In this document: in pieces, positions 50,082-59,117 of the stretch | Layout: each line of letters begins with the position of its first letter | Numbering within the stretch: the first letter of the stretch is position 1 | Assembly: GCF_002258785.1 (NCBI RefSeq) | Contig: NZ_NOYI01000036.1 | Coordinates: 62,001-126,000 of the forward strand | Reading direction: 5' to 3' | DNA length: 64,000 bases | Source of the DNA: Rhodococcus sp. 06-235-1A | Lineage (GTDB): Bacteria > Actinomycetota > Actinomycetes > Mycobacteriales > Mycobacteriaceae | Made by a program: the position numbers and the translations under genes | Notes under the pieces: model-generated | Told to the model about the DNA's origin: nothing | Database searches by the model: none | What the model saw: the letters and a program-made list of their open reading frames with translations, nothing else

Positions 50082-51287
50082 CTAGAGAGCGAGTGCAGTG
50101 AGCGCTTTGACGAGCTGATCGATTTCGTAGCGGGTGGTGTAGGGAGCAAGACCGATGGAGACGGCACCGCCCTCGTCGTTGACGCCGAGTGCGTCCAGCA
50201 GACGGCTGCCGCCATGGACTCCACTGACGCTGCCGATTCGGGCCTGCGCCAGTTGCTCGGACACCTTCACTGCAGGCATGCCCTCGACCGTGAAACTCAC
50301 GGTGGGCACACGCGTGGGTGCATTGCCCAACACCATGACGTGATCGAGCGAATCAAGCGCCTTCATCAGGTAGTCGAAGAGCCCGTCGTGGTAGTGCTGC
50401 AAAGATCCGATCGACAGTTCGAGCCGCTCACGGCGAGTGCCCGTCGCGGCGTCGTCGAGATTGGCCAGGTAGTCGATGGACGCCACCACACCGGCCAACA
50501 ACGCGTATTGGTGACTGCTGACCTCGAGCCGCGCGGGCCCCTTGGCCGACGGATTGAGCGACATGGACGGCAGTTGTTCCAGCAGCGTCGGATCGCGGAA
50601 GATGAGTGCGCCCACCGACGGCCCGCCCCACGCCGCAGCGTCGATCGCCACGACGTCGGCACCGAGCTCCTTGATGTCGACGTGCGCGTACGGAGCTGCT
50701 CCGGCCGCATCGACGACGATCAGTCCCCCGACCTCGTGCACCAGATCGGCAGCGACCCGGACGTCCGGCGCGCTCCCCACGATCGGCGACGCCGCAGTGA
50801 CCGCGACGAGCCTGGTGGTGGAGGTGATGAGTTCGTCGAACTGCCACGTGGGCAGCTCGCAGGTATCGATTTCGACTTCGGCCCAGCGCACGTGCGCACC
50901 GGTTCTGCTCGCGATCCGGAGCCACGGCGCGACATTCGCTTCCTCGTCCAGACGCGAGAGCACCAAACCGGTTCCCAGACCGAGGCGCGAACTCAGTGAA
51001 TCCGCGAGCCAGGACAGCAGCGTCGCGCGGTCCGGTCCGATGACGACTCCGGACGGGTACGCACCCACCAGATCGGCGATGGCGACACGAGCGGATTCGA
51101 GCAGAGCCGCACTGCGCTTGGCCGAGGTGTTGCCGGCCGAATGGTTGGACGCACTGTGCCGGAACGCCGTGGACACAGCGGTCGACACACGATCGGGAAT
51201 CAGCATCCCCAGCTGAGGGTCGAGATGAATCCACCCGTCACCGAGCGAGGGGATGGAACCTCTCACTCGCGCGACGTCGTAACCCAT
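50082..51287 (-). CDS. Cysteine-desulfurase-like class V aminotransferase, PLP lysine not seen
   Basis: This 401-residue protein has a class V fold. VVIGPDRATLLSWLADSLSS, VSGVHGGSRLLDALGVNDEG and GGLIVVDAAGAAPYAHVDIK contain the cofactor Asp and match the family (compare Rv3778c in mycobacteria). Where SufS/IscS have S-H-K with the Schiff-base Lys, it reads AIDAAAWGGPSVGALIFRD, so the Lys is absent. The protein may not be a normal PLP enzyme. ATG 51287 begins MGYDVARVRGSIPSLGDG. It diverges from bpa. Confidence 0.85.
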   Translation of the reverse strand: MGYDVARVRGSIPSLGDGWIHLDPQLGMLIPDRVSTAVSTAFRHSASNHSAGNTSAKRSAALLESARVAIADLVGAYPSGVVIGPDRATLLSWLADSLSSRLGLGTGLVLSRLDEEANVAPWLRIASRTGAHVRWAEVEIDTCELPTWQFDELITSTTRLVAVTAASPIVGSAPDVRVAADLVHEVGGLIVVDAAGAAPYAHVDIKELGADVVAIDAAAWGGPSVGALIFRDPTLLEQLPSMSLNPSAKGPARLEVSSHQYALLAGVVASIDYLANLDDAATGTRRERLELSIGSLQHYHDGLFDYLMKALDSLDHVMVLGNAPTRVPTVSFTVEGMPAVKVSEQLAQARIGSVSGVHGGSRLLDALGVNDEGGAVSIGLAPYTTRYEIDQLVKALTALAL

Positions 51288-51482
51288 GCCGGACACTCTA
51301 AGCGCCGACCGGTAAAGCTTGTGTTTCACGTCCTGTTTCGCCAGGGAACGGTTGCCCACCTCGCACGCTTCGTTCCCTCCCTGCTTCCACAATTTTTCGA
51401 CGAGCTGCTGTTCCCGACGACCGGACCAGGATAATCGCCCCCGACGATCGCGCAACGACGAGCGAGGCGTAATGATGGACAA

Positions 51483-52064
51483 ATGACCCAATCCGAGCCG
51501 AACAGTGCCCCCGAGGACCACGTCGTTGTGATCGGTCCCAACGGAGAACCTCTCGCCCTGAGCCGCGAGGAAGCCACCGCAGCCGCCGCCCGCGCCGCCG
51601 GATCGTCCGCGAACGAGAATTCGGACGACGGGTCGGGCCTGTCGGAGATGGTCGAGCAGCCCGCGAAGGTGATGCGCATCGGCACGATGATCAAGCAACT
51701 CCTCGAGGAAGTGCGCGCTGCACCGCTCGACGACGCCAGCCGGACGCGTCTGAAGGAAATCCACAAGTCGTCGATTCACGAGCTCGAGCAGGGACTCGCG
51801 CCGGAACTGCGTGACGAGCTCGAGCGTCTGGTGCTGCCCTTCGGCGACGACGTCGTCCCCACCGACGCGGAACTGCGGATTGCGCAGGCGCAGCTCGTCG
51901 GTTGGCTCGAAGGCCTGTTCCACGGCATCCAGACGGCTCTGTTCGCTCAGCAGATGGCCGCCCGCGCCCAACTCGAACAGATGCGTCAGGGCGCGTTGCC
52001 TCCCGGCGTGATGCCCGCACCGGGTGGCGGCCACGGTGGCAGCGGTACCGGCCAGTACCTGTGA
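51483..52064 (+). CDS. bpa: Bacterial proteasome activator Bpa (PafE)
   Basis: This 193-residue protein matches Bpa. A disordered Ala-rich N-terminus is followed by the helical core MVEQPAKVMRIGTMIKQLLE, HELEQGLAPELRDELERLVL and AQLVGWLEGLFHGIQTALFA. It ends in GQYL, the signal that docks to and opens the 20S proteasome core gate. Bpa rings promote ATP-independent degradation of unfolded proteins. In mycobacteria the gene (Rv3780) stands before the galactan export genes, as here. Confidence 0.96.
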   Translation: MTQSEPNSAPEDHVVVIGPNGEPLALSREEATAAAARAAGSSANENSDDGSGLSEMVEQPAKVMRIGTMIKQLLEEVRAAPLDDASRTRLKEIHKSSIHELEQGLAPELRDELERLVLPFGDDVVPTDAELRIAQAQLVGWLEGLFHGIQTALFAQQMAARAQLEQMRQGALPPGVMPAPGGGHGGSGTGQYL

Positions 52065-52142
52065 CAAGCTCGGAACGAGCCCACGAGCCGAAGGAAGGCG
52101 CGAGTGGAGCCTGCGGAATGAGCTAGGGCGTTTCGACGGGTA

Positions 52143-53036
52143 GTGTCGACCGTCGTGTCGGCACCAGCGAAGGATCCCGAGAGCGAGGCAGGAGAACAGA
52201 TGCCTGCTCCGGTTTCGGACTCACAGACTTATCGGCGCGCGTTCGGCGATCTGCGAACCGGTTTCAATCAGCGCGAACTGTGGCTTCATCTCGGGTGGCA
52301 GGACATCAAGCAGCGTTATCGACGGTCGGTGATCGGTCCGTTCTGGATCACCATCGCCACCGGCGTGCAGGCGATCGCCATGGGTCTGCTGTATTCGGTG
52401 CTGCTGAACATCGATCTGCGGACCTTCCTGCCCCACGTGACCGTCGGCCTGATCGTCTGGGGGTTGATCAGCGCTGCGATTCTCGAAGGCGGAGACGTCT
52501 TCGTCGCCAACGAAGGTCTGATCAAGCAGCTGCCCAGCGCGCTGAGCGTGCACGTCTATCGGCTGGTGTGGCGTCAGCTGCTGCTGCTCGGCCACAACAT
52601 GCTGATCTACATCATCATCATCGCGATCTTCTGGCCGCCCGGCGGTCTGCACTGGACCGTGATCTTCGCGATCCCGGCGCTGGTTCTGATCCTGCTGAAC
52701 GCAGTATGGGTATCGATCCTGTTCGGCATCATCGCCACCCGCTACCGCGACATCGCCCCGATCCTGAACAGCTTCGTCACGCTGATGTTCTTCATGACAC
52801 CGATCGTGTGGACCACCTCGGGCCTGCAGCAAATGGGCGGCGAGGCCGCGAACCGCGCCAAGCTCGTCGAAATCAATCCGCTGTTCCACTACCTCGACAT
52901 CATCCGGGCCCCCCTGATCGGCGAGGATCAGCAGGCGTACCACTGGTACATCGTGCTCGGCTTCACCGTCGTCGGCTGGGCGCTGGCCATTCTCGCTCTC
53001 AAGAAGTACCGGGCCCGCGTGCCCTACTGGGTTTAG
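52143..53036 (+). CDS. wzm: Galactan ABC exporter, membrane subunit (Wzm/RfbD type)
   Basis: This 297-residue ABC-2 permease has six helices: LWLHLGWQDIKQRYRRSVIG, PFWITIATGVQAIAMGLLYS, then FVTLMFFMTPIVWTTSGLQQ and the family end ALKKYRARVPYWV. With the ATPase encoded next it exports lipid-linked galactan for arabinogalactan assembly, as shown for the Rv3781/Rv3783 homologues. The start is GTG 52143; ATG 52200 is also possible. Confidence 0.93.
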   Translation: MSTVVSAPAKDPESEAGEQMPAPVSDSQTYRRAFGDLRTGFNQRELWLHLGWQDIKQRYRRSVIGPFWITIATGVQAIAMGLLYSVLLNIDLRTFLPHVTVGLIVWGLISAAILEGGDVFVANEGLIKQLPSALSVHVYRLVWRQLLLLGHNMLIYIIIIAIFWPPGGLHWTVIFAIPALVLILLNAVWVSILFGIIATRYRDIAPILNSFVTLMFFMTPIVWTTSGLQQMGGEAANRAKLVEINPLFHYLDIIRAPLIGEDQQAYHWYIVLGFTVVGWALAILALKKYRARVPYWV

Positions 53037-53046
53037 GGGTCTCGAG

Positions 53047-53853
53047 TTGTCCATCAGCATCAGCACCCATGACGCGTGCGTCGATTTCCCGATCTTCGAC
53101 GCCAAGACGCGCTCTCTGAAGAAGGCGTTCCTCGGCAAAGCCGGCGGTGCCATCGATCGCAACTCGTCCGACGTCGTCGTCGTGGAAGCACTCAAGAACA
53201 TCACGATGAACCTGAAGGACGGCGATCGCGTCGGACTGGTGGGACACAACGGCGCGGGCAAGTCGACGCTGCTGCGTCTGCTCTCTGGCATCTACGAGCC
53301 GACGCGGGGCAGTGCCACCATTCGCGGCCGCGTCGCGCCGGTGTTCGATCTGGGCGTCGGAATGGACCCGGAGATCTCCGGCTACGAGAACATCATCATC
53401 CGCGGCCTGTTCCTGGGGCAGACCCGCAAGCAGATGCTCGCGAAGATGGACGAGATCGCCGACTTCACCGAACTCGGTGACTATCTGGACATGCCGCTGC
53501 GTACCTACTCGACGGGTATGCGCGTACGCGTCGCGATGGGCGTGGTCACCAGCATCGACCCGGAGATCCTGTTGCTCGACGAGGGCATCGGGGCCGTCGA
53601 CGCGGAGTTCATGAAGAAGGCACGTCATCGGCTTCAGGAGTTGGTGAAGCGCTCGGGAATCCTGGTGTTCGCCAGTCACTCCAACGAATTCCTGGCTCAA
53701 TTGTGCGACACCGCGATGTGGATCGATCACGGCCAGGTGCGGCAGCAGGGCGGCATCGAAGAAGTGGTGCGGGCGTACGACGGTGATGACGCGGGAGACC
53801 ACGTCGCGCAGATATTGAAGGAGATCGAGCGGGAAGATGCAGCCGGTGGCTGA
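53047..53853 (+). CDS. wzt: Galactan ABC exporter, ATPase subunit (Wzt/RfbE type)
   Basis: This 268-residue nucleotide-binding subunit has Walker A GHNGAGKSTLLRLL, the signature YSTGMRVRVAMG in place of LSGGQ (typical for this exporter group), Walker B EILLLDEGIGAVD and the switch His in VFASHS. There is no C-terminal carbohydrate-binding domain. It follows the permease gene by 10 bp and overlaps glfT1 by 17 bp. Confidence 0.94.
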   Translation: MSISISTHDACVDFPIFDAKTRSLKKAFLGKAGGAIDRNSSDVVVVEALKNITMNLKDGDRVGLVGHNGAGKSTLLRLLSGIYEPTRGSATIRGRVAPVFDLGVGMDPEISGYENIIIRGLFLGQTRKQMLAKMDEIADFTELGDYLDMPLRTYSTGMRVRVAMGVVTSIDPEILLLDEGIGAVDAEFMKKARHRLQELVKRSGILVFASHSNEFLAQLCDTAMWIDHGQVRQQGGIEEVVRAYDGDDAGDHVAQILKEIEREDAAGG

Positions 53854-54748
53854 CAAGATTGTCGGGGTCATCGTCACGCACAAGCGGCGTGAGTTGTTGA
53901 CTCTGTCGCTGGACGTGATCGGTGCCCAGACGCGTCCGCTCGATCATCTGGTCGTCGTCGACAACGCCGACGAGCCCGCTGTCCGTGAGTTGGTGGAGTC
54001 GACGGCCCTGCCGACGACGTACCTCGGCTCCCGGCACAATCTCGGCGGCGCAGGCGGATTTGCCCTCGGAATTCTGTACGCCCTCTCGCTCGGTGCGGAT
54101 TGGGTGTTTCTCGCCGACGACGACGGCCGCCCCGAGGGCCCGAAGGTGCTCGAGACTCTGTACGACTGCGCCCTCACTCACGGCCTCGACGAGGTCTCCC
54201 CCGTCGTCTGCGACATCGACGACCCGGACCGGCTCGCGTTCCCCCTGCGCCGCGGTGTCGAATGGCGTCGCCTGCGATCGGAATTGATCGACCCGGAGAA
54301 CCCGGACGACGATCTCCTGGAAGGTATCGCGTCGCTGTTCAACGGCGCACTGTTCAAGGCGTCGACGATCGACGCCGTCGGCGTGCCGGATCTACGCCTG
54401 TTCGTCCGCGGCGACGAGGTGGAAGTGCATCGTCGACTGCAGCGCTCCGGTCTGAAATTCGGTACGTGCCTCACCACCGCCTACGTTCACCCCAACGGAG
54501 CCGAGGAGTTCAAGCCGATCCTGGGCGGCCGGATGCACACGCAGTACCCCGAGGACGCGACCAAGCGCTACTTCACGTACCGCAACCGTGGGTATCTGAT
54601 GTCGCAGCCAGGCATGCGAAAGCTGTTGCCGCAGGAGTGGATTCGCTTCACCTGGTTCTTCCTTGTCACCACTCGCAACCCGAAGGGTCTGGCCGAATGG
54701 TTCCGGTTGCGCGGGCTGGGGCGTCGGGAACACTTCCGCCGACCCTGA
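53837..54748 (+). CDS. glfT1: Galactofuranosyltransferase GlfT1
   Basis: This 303-residue GT2 enzyme has VGVIVTHKRRELLTLSLDVI, LGGAGGFALGILYALSLGAD and the metal-binding DDD in WVFLADDDGRPEGP. Later come LFNGALFKASTIDAVG and FVRGDEVEVHRRL (catalytic region). GlfT1 adds the first galactofuranose residues to the decaprenyl linker during galactan synthesis. It is in one operon with the exporter genes. Confidence 0.94.
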   Translation: MQPVADKIVGVIVTHKRRELLTLSLDVIGAQTRPLDHLVVVDNADEPAVRELVESTALPTTYLGSRHNLGGAGGFALGILYALSLGADWVFLADDDGRPEGPKVLETLYDCALTHGLDEVSPVVCDIDDPDRLAFPLRRGVEWRRLRSELIDPENPDDDLLEGIASLFNGALFKASTIDAVGVPDLRLFVRGDEVEVHRRLQRSGLKFGTCLTTAYVHPNGAEEFKPILGGRMHTQYPEDATKRYFTYRNRGYLMSQPGMRKLLPQEWIRFTWFFLVTTRNPKGLAEWFRLRGLGRREHFRRP

Positions 54749-54799
54749 CGGGGCCTCCAAGGGGTGCGCGCACCCACGCGCTACCGCTACCGTGTGCCC

Positions 54800-55663
54800 A
54801 TGACAGAACCTCGGAAGCTCGCGGATCGCATCAAGTCGTCGGCACGGGAGAAGCTTCAACGAGCGATCGGTGAGGTTTTGGCACAGCAGACCGCCCAATT
54901 GGCCGAGCAGACCAACGATCAACAGGCGAAATTGCTCGACGTTCTCGAACGTCAACGCCGTGAGATCGACGACCTGCACGCATTCATCCGCGGTCTCGAG
55001 ATGCGGATGCGTCGTGACATCCCGTACGCGTCCGACGTCGAAGCGGCCGCCCAGAGCGCGGAGTTCGCCGAAGAAATGATGCCGCAGGCTCCGACGTTCC
55101 TGCGGCCGCACGCGACGCTGCGATTCGCCCTCGGTGAGGTCTCCATTCGAGGCATGGCCCTCGAGTTCGGAGTCGCCAGCGGGACGACGCTCGAGATCAT
55201 CGCCGAGGAACTGGCGTCGCGCGAGGACATCACCGTCGTCGCCGGCTTCGATGTGTTCTCGGGCCTACCCGAGACCTGGCGTACGGGCTTCCCGAAAGGA
55301 CTGTTCGAGCAGGAGAGCATTCCCGAAGTGCCGGGCGCACAGATCGTCCCCGGACTGTTCGAGGATTCGCTGCCGGGTTTCCTGAAGGGCCACCACGAGA
55401 AGCTGGCGTTCCTGCACCTCGACGCCGACCTGTACTCCTCGACGGTCACCGTGCTGGATCTGGTGGCCGATCGACTCGCTGTGGGCACCGTCATCGTGTT
55501 CGACGAGTACTTCAACTTCCCCGGCTGGCGCAACCACGAGTACCGGGCGTGGACGGAATTCGTCGCACGCACCGGCACCGAGTTCGACTACCTCGGCTAC
55601 ACCGCCGACAACGAACAGGTCGTCGTGCGGATTCGCACGGCACCGAAAGTCCGCGCGAAATAG
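54800..55663 (+). CDS. Class I SAM-dependent methyltransferase (TylF-like)
   Basis: This 287-residue protein has an N-terminal coiled coil (about residues 10-75, rich in E, Q, R) and a methyltransferase domain. The SAM loop is in GMALEFGVASGTTLEIIAEE, acidic FDVFSGLPETW follows, and then LAFLHLDADLYSSTVTVLDL, where the TylF family binds metal. VFDEYFNFPGW completes the active site. It may act on a cell-wall sugar or lipid intermediate; the substrate is unknown. ATG 54800 was chosen. It converges on glfT2 with no gap. Confidence 0.85.
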   Translation: MTEPRKLADRIKSSAREKLQRAIGEVLAQQTAQLAEQTNDQQAKLLDVLERQRREIDDLHAFIRGLEMRMRRDIPYASDVEAAAQSAEFAEEMMPQAPTFLRPHATLRFALGEVSIRGMALEFGVASGTTLEIIAEELASREDITVVAGFDVFSGLPETWRTGFPKGLFEQESIPEVPGAQIVPGLFEDSLPGFLKGHHEKLAFLHLDADLYSSTVTVLDLVADRLAVGTVIVFDEYFNFPGWRNHEYRAWTEFVARTGTEFDYLGYTADNEQVVVRIRTAPKVRAK

Positions 55664-57556
55664 CTACTGCCCGTAGAGGCGAGCCCAGTTCTCTCGGCTC
55701 GTCAACTTCGGCACGGCGGCTCGGTACGACGCAGCAACCGTCGGAGTCTCGGTGCGCAGACGCTTGAGTGCGGTCACTCCGCGCTTGAGCAGCTCGGACG
55801 CATGTGCCTTGTTGCGCTTGCGAACTCGGACGCCCTCCTGCGAGCGGTCGGTGACGATCGCGTGCGAGAACAGCGAGACGTGCCACCAGTGCGCGTCGTC
55901 GGCCGAGATGGCGACGGGGCCGGGGTTCACGGTGCCGCGCCACTGATTGAGCACTCGCTTGGCCAGGACCGCGAATTCCATACTCTTCTTCGGGTGCGGT
56001 CCCGCGGGGGTGATGAACATATCGGCCGGACGCACCCCGGGAACGTCGTTCGCGTTGTGCCGCTTGGTTTCTCCGTACGCAGCACGCTCGCGTCGGATGG
56101 AGCCGGCGGCGTCCATTCCGCCGTCGAGTAGATAGTCCGGACCGGCCAGGAAGTCCTCGACAGCCTTGATCAGCGTGTGCGCCATGCCGTACTGCATCGA
56201 TACCAGGTAGCGCAGCAGATCGGTGAACAGCTGCTTGGCGAGGGTCTTACCGTCGAGTTCGATGTGCAGAGCTGCGGTGATCATGCCGTTGCGCAGGTTG
56301 AAGTAGCGATGCCACTCGTCCCAGTCCTTCCACGCGAAGTCGGCGTGCCAGACAGCCGCGCCCGGGAGCGTCACGGTTGCGAATCCATTTGCGCGAGAAC
56401 GGTATCCGTACTCGATGTCGTCCCACTGGAAGAACAGCGGCAGCGGGTAACCCACCTGTCCGACGATCTCGGACGGGATGAGGCACGACCACCACCCGTT
56501 GTAGCCGGCATCGACGCGGACGTCCTGCTGGCGCTTGCGCTTGAACGCACTCTTGTCCGAGATCGCGTTCTTGACGTGAACTCCGGCCTCGAGCTTCTGC
56601 AGGTTCGCCACCTCGGCACCGACGTGCACGCGGTCGGGATGCAACAGGTAGAGCATCTGGGCACCGATGATCGCCGGCTCGACGGTCATGTTGGCGAACG
56701 AGTTCATGCGCACGATCGCCTCGGGCTCGCACAGCACGTCGTCGTCCATGAAGATCACGTTGGCCGGATCGCCGCCCTTACCCTGCACCTCGTACAGGCC
56801 ACGGGTGAACCCGCCTGCGCCGCCGAGGTTGGGCTGCGTGATGTAGACGAGCTTGTCACCGAGTTCGGCGGCCACGCGCTGGAACTTCTCCCGCGTCTGC
56901 ACCTGATCGGTGCCTTGATCGACCACGTAGACGTTGTCGACGCCGAGCAGCGCAATCGGGTCGTCGGCCATCGCGGCGACGGTGTTGGCGCAGTCGTCGG
57001 CGCGGTTGAACGTGCAGATCACCACCGAGGTGGGACGCAGCTTCTCGGGAGCAGCAACGGTCCACTCCGCGTCCTGCACCGACAACTCGCTCGACGTCGT
57101 GGTGAAGCGGACGTACAGCGCACCGCCGTCGAGGAACTGTGTGGTGGCAACGGGGACGGCCACCTGAGTGGAGGCGTTGTGGGAATCGACCGTCCTGCTG
57201 GCCATCGTGCGCTCGTGGCCCTTGTAATCCGTGGCCACCAGATCGATCCGACCGGCACCGGCGACGGTCGCTCGAAACACCACCTCGGTGACGGTGGTCC
57301 ACCGCTGCCAGTAGCTGGCCGGGAACCGTCCGAAGTAGCTGTTGGTGTGCAGCACGCTGCGCTTGGCGATCCGGACGCCCGTGCGGGTGCGCTCGGCGTT
57401 GCCCTTGCCGACAGAGCTGTACATATCGGCACTGACCAGGGGCGACGGACCGTCGAACAGCAGTCTCTGAACTGTCAGTTCGGGCTCACCGTCACCGCCG
57501 GCAACCGCCGACACATCCGATGCGGAGCCGAGACGATCGAGAGCAGTGCCGTCCAT
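55664..57556 (-). CDS. glfT2: Galactofuranosyltransferase GlfT2
   Basis: This 630-residue GT2 polymerase has an N-terminal beta domain (FPASYWQRWTTVTEVVFRAT). The catalytic core has SVVICTFNRADDCANTVAAM, GGAGGFTRGLYEVQG and the metal site VIFMDDDVLCEPEAIVR. Next are FFQWDDIEYGYRSRANG and AAVWHADFAWKDWDEWHRYF. It builds the alternating beta-1,5/1,6 galactofuran chain. ATG 57556 is used; an ATG at 57607 would add 17 residues. Length fits the family (about 640). Confidence 0.95.
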   Translation of the reverse strand: MDGTALDRLGSASDVSAVAGGDGEPELTVQRLLFDGPSPLVSADMYSSVGKGNAERTRTGVRIAKRSVLHTNSYFGRFPASYWQRWTTVTEVVFRATVAGAGRIDLVATDYKGHERTMASRTVDSHNASTQVAVPVATTQFLDGGALYVRFTTTSSELSVQDAEWTVAAPEKLRPTSVVICTFNRADDCANTVAAMADDPIALLGVDNVYVVDQGTDQVQTREKFQRVAAELGDKLVYITQPNLGGAGGFTRGLYEVQGKGGDPANVIFMDDDVLCEPEAIVRMNSFANMTVEPAIIGAQMLYLLHPDRVHVGAEVANLQKLEAGVHVKNAISDKSAFKRKRQQDVRVDAGYNGWWSCLIPSEIVGQVGYPLPLFFQWDDIEYGYRSRANGFATVTLPGAAVWHADFAWKDWDEWHRYFNLRNGMITAALHIELDGKTLAKQLFTDLLRYLVSMQYGMAHTLIKAVEDFLAGPDYLLDGGMDAAGSIRRERAAYGETKRHNANDVPGVRPADMFITPAGPHPKKSMEFAVLAKRVLNQWRGTVNPGPVAISADDAHWWHVSLFSHAIVTDRSQEGVRVRKRNKAHASELLKRGVTALKRLRTETPTVAASYRAAVPKLTSRENWARLYGQ

Positions 57557-57681
57557 ACCGAGAAGTACCCCATCCAGTTCGAGTAGTGACAGTTCCAGCG
57601 AGCACATGTGCGGCCGTATCGATAAGAAGACCACTGACCATGGTTGCACAGCCCCCGACCGATCCGTCCGACGCTCGCCGT

Positions 57682-58515
57682 CTACTCCGCTTCCTGCACC
57701 CTCGCCATCAACACGCGGGCGGCGTCGGCAGGGTGCGTGTACGGCCACCAGTGGCCCGCATCGACCCGAACGACGCGCAGGTCGGGGATCCATCGATCCA
57801 GACCGTCGGTGAGGTTCGGCGACAGCATCCGGTCGCGTGTCGGAGCCACCACGGTGGTCGGGACGGCGCACCGCGGATCAGGCCCGCGGAGCACACGCCG
57901 CAGCACGTTCGCCCGGTACAGGGCGATGCCGCGCTTCTGGTCGGCTGCGATCGGGGTCGGCTCGCCCTCGGCACCCAGTCGCGCCACCAATCCCGGTACC
58001 CGGGTACGCAGGACGGGCACGTGAAACCCGAAGACGTACCAGGACCGGGCCAACTGCCCCACCAGCGACGGCCACCGATGCGGGCGCACCAGCCGCGCCC
58101 GTGCCACCTGCCGCAAATGATCCAGACTGGGCCCCGACACCGACGTGTACGACGCGAAGGCGGTGGCAGCCCGAGGAGCGGCCATCGCCTCCCACATCTG
58201 GACCGACCCCCAGTCGTGGGCAAAGACGTGCACTTTGCCGGTGAGCCCCGGAATCGACTCGACCACCGCGAAGGCGTCTCGCGCCAGCTGCTCGATGGCA
58301 ACGTCCGCCGCAGGCTCGAGCATGGCCGCTCCGCTGCCTCGCGTGTCGTAGGCGATCACGCGAACCGTGTCGCCGAGCTCGGCGATCAGCGGATCGAACA
58401 CGTGATGATTGTCGGGATAGCCGTGCACCAGCAGCACCGTCGAGCGCGCAGACCGGTTCCCGTACTCGAAGACGGGAAGCTCGGCACCGGGCGTGCGTAC
58501 CGTCCAGCCGGTCAT
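57682..58515 (-). CDS. Alpha/beta hydrolase (epoxide hydrolase/haloalkane dehalogenase-like)
   Basis: This 277-residue hydrolase has the oxyanion HGYP (VLLVHGYPDNHHVFDPLI), the nucleophile elbow VHVFAHDWGSVQMWEAM (Asp as in epoxide hydrolases) and the late GHWWPYTHP with the catalytic His. The substrate is unknown. Its start overlaps the TetR gene stop (ATGA), so amidohydrolase, TetR regulator and hydrolase form one leftward operon. Confidence 0.9.
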   Translation of the reverse strand: MTGWTVRTPGAELPVFEYGNRSARSTVLLVHGYPDNHHVFDPLIAELGDTVRVIAYDTRGSGAAMLEPAADVAIEQLARDAFAVVESIPGLTGKVHVFAHDWGSVQMWEAMAAPRAATAFASYTSVSGPSLDHLRQVARARLVRPHRWPSLVGQLARSWYVFGFHVPVLRTRVPGLVARLGAEGEPTPIAADQKRGIALYRANVLRRVLRGPDPRCAVPTTVVAPTRDRMLSPNLTDGLDRWIPDLRVVRVDAGHWWPYTHPADAARVLMARVQEAE

Positions 58516-59117
58516 CCTGCGTCCATCAGGGCGTGCAGGGTGCCGCCGCGCAACAGGTGAGCAATCATTCTCAGCCGCATGGCCTCCTGCTCGGGCTGCG
58601 GATGCACGACGGCCGCCAACGCCTCACCGTCGAGGAGGTGAACCACGGTGAAGATCACCGTTTCCAGATGTCGTGGATCGATCACGCCGGCGACGGGTAG
58701 CGCGCGGGCGAGTTCGCCGATCTGCTCGTGATATCGAACAGTGAACGGCTGCAGCCTCTCTCGTAGCTCCTCGTCACTGCGGGCGGCGGTCAGCAGCTCG
58801 TACCAGGCCCCGTTGATCGGGGCGCGGCACGCAGCCCTGAGCAGTTCGAGGCAGTGCTCGATCGATGCGCTCCCGAAACCGGACAGGCCACGGCGAAACT
58901 CGACGAATTGACGTCGACGAACCTCGTCGGCTGCGGCGACGATCAGATCGAGCCTGGTGTCGAAGTGCCGAAACATGGCACCGGACGACACCCCCGCGCG
59001 GCTGACGATCTCGCTGACACTGGTTGCGGCGTAGCCCTTCTCGCACAACGATGCAATGGTCGCGTCGAGCAGTTTTCCGATGGTCTCGGTCCGGCGCTGC
59101 TGCTGACTGGGGCTCAC
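58512..59117 (-). CDS. TetR-family regulator
   Basis: This 201-residue protein has the helix-turn-helix GKLLDATIASLCEKGYAATS, VSEIVSRAGVSSGAMFRHFD. The ligand domain is ordinary, with LLRAACRAPINGAWYELLTA. It overlaps both neighbours by 4 bp and is probably the local regulator of the hydrolase/amidohydrolase operon. Confidence 0.92.
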   Translation of the reverse strand: MSPSQQQRRTETIGKLLDATIASLCEKGYAATSVSEIVSRAGVSSGAMFRHFDTRLDLIVAAADEVRRRQFVEFRRGLSGFGSASIEHCLELLRAACRAPINGAWYELLTAARSDEELRERLQPFTVRYHEQIGELARALPVAGVIDPRHLETVIFTVVHLLDGEALAAVVHPQPEQEAMRLRMIAHLLRGGTLHALMDAG

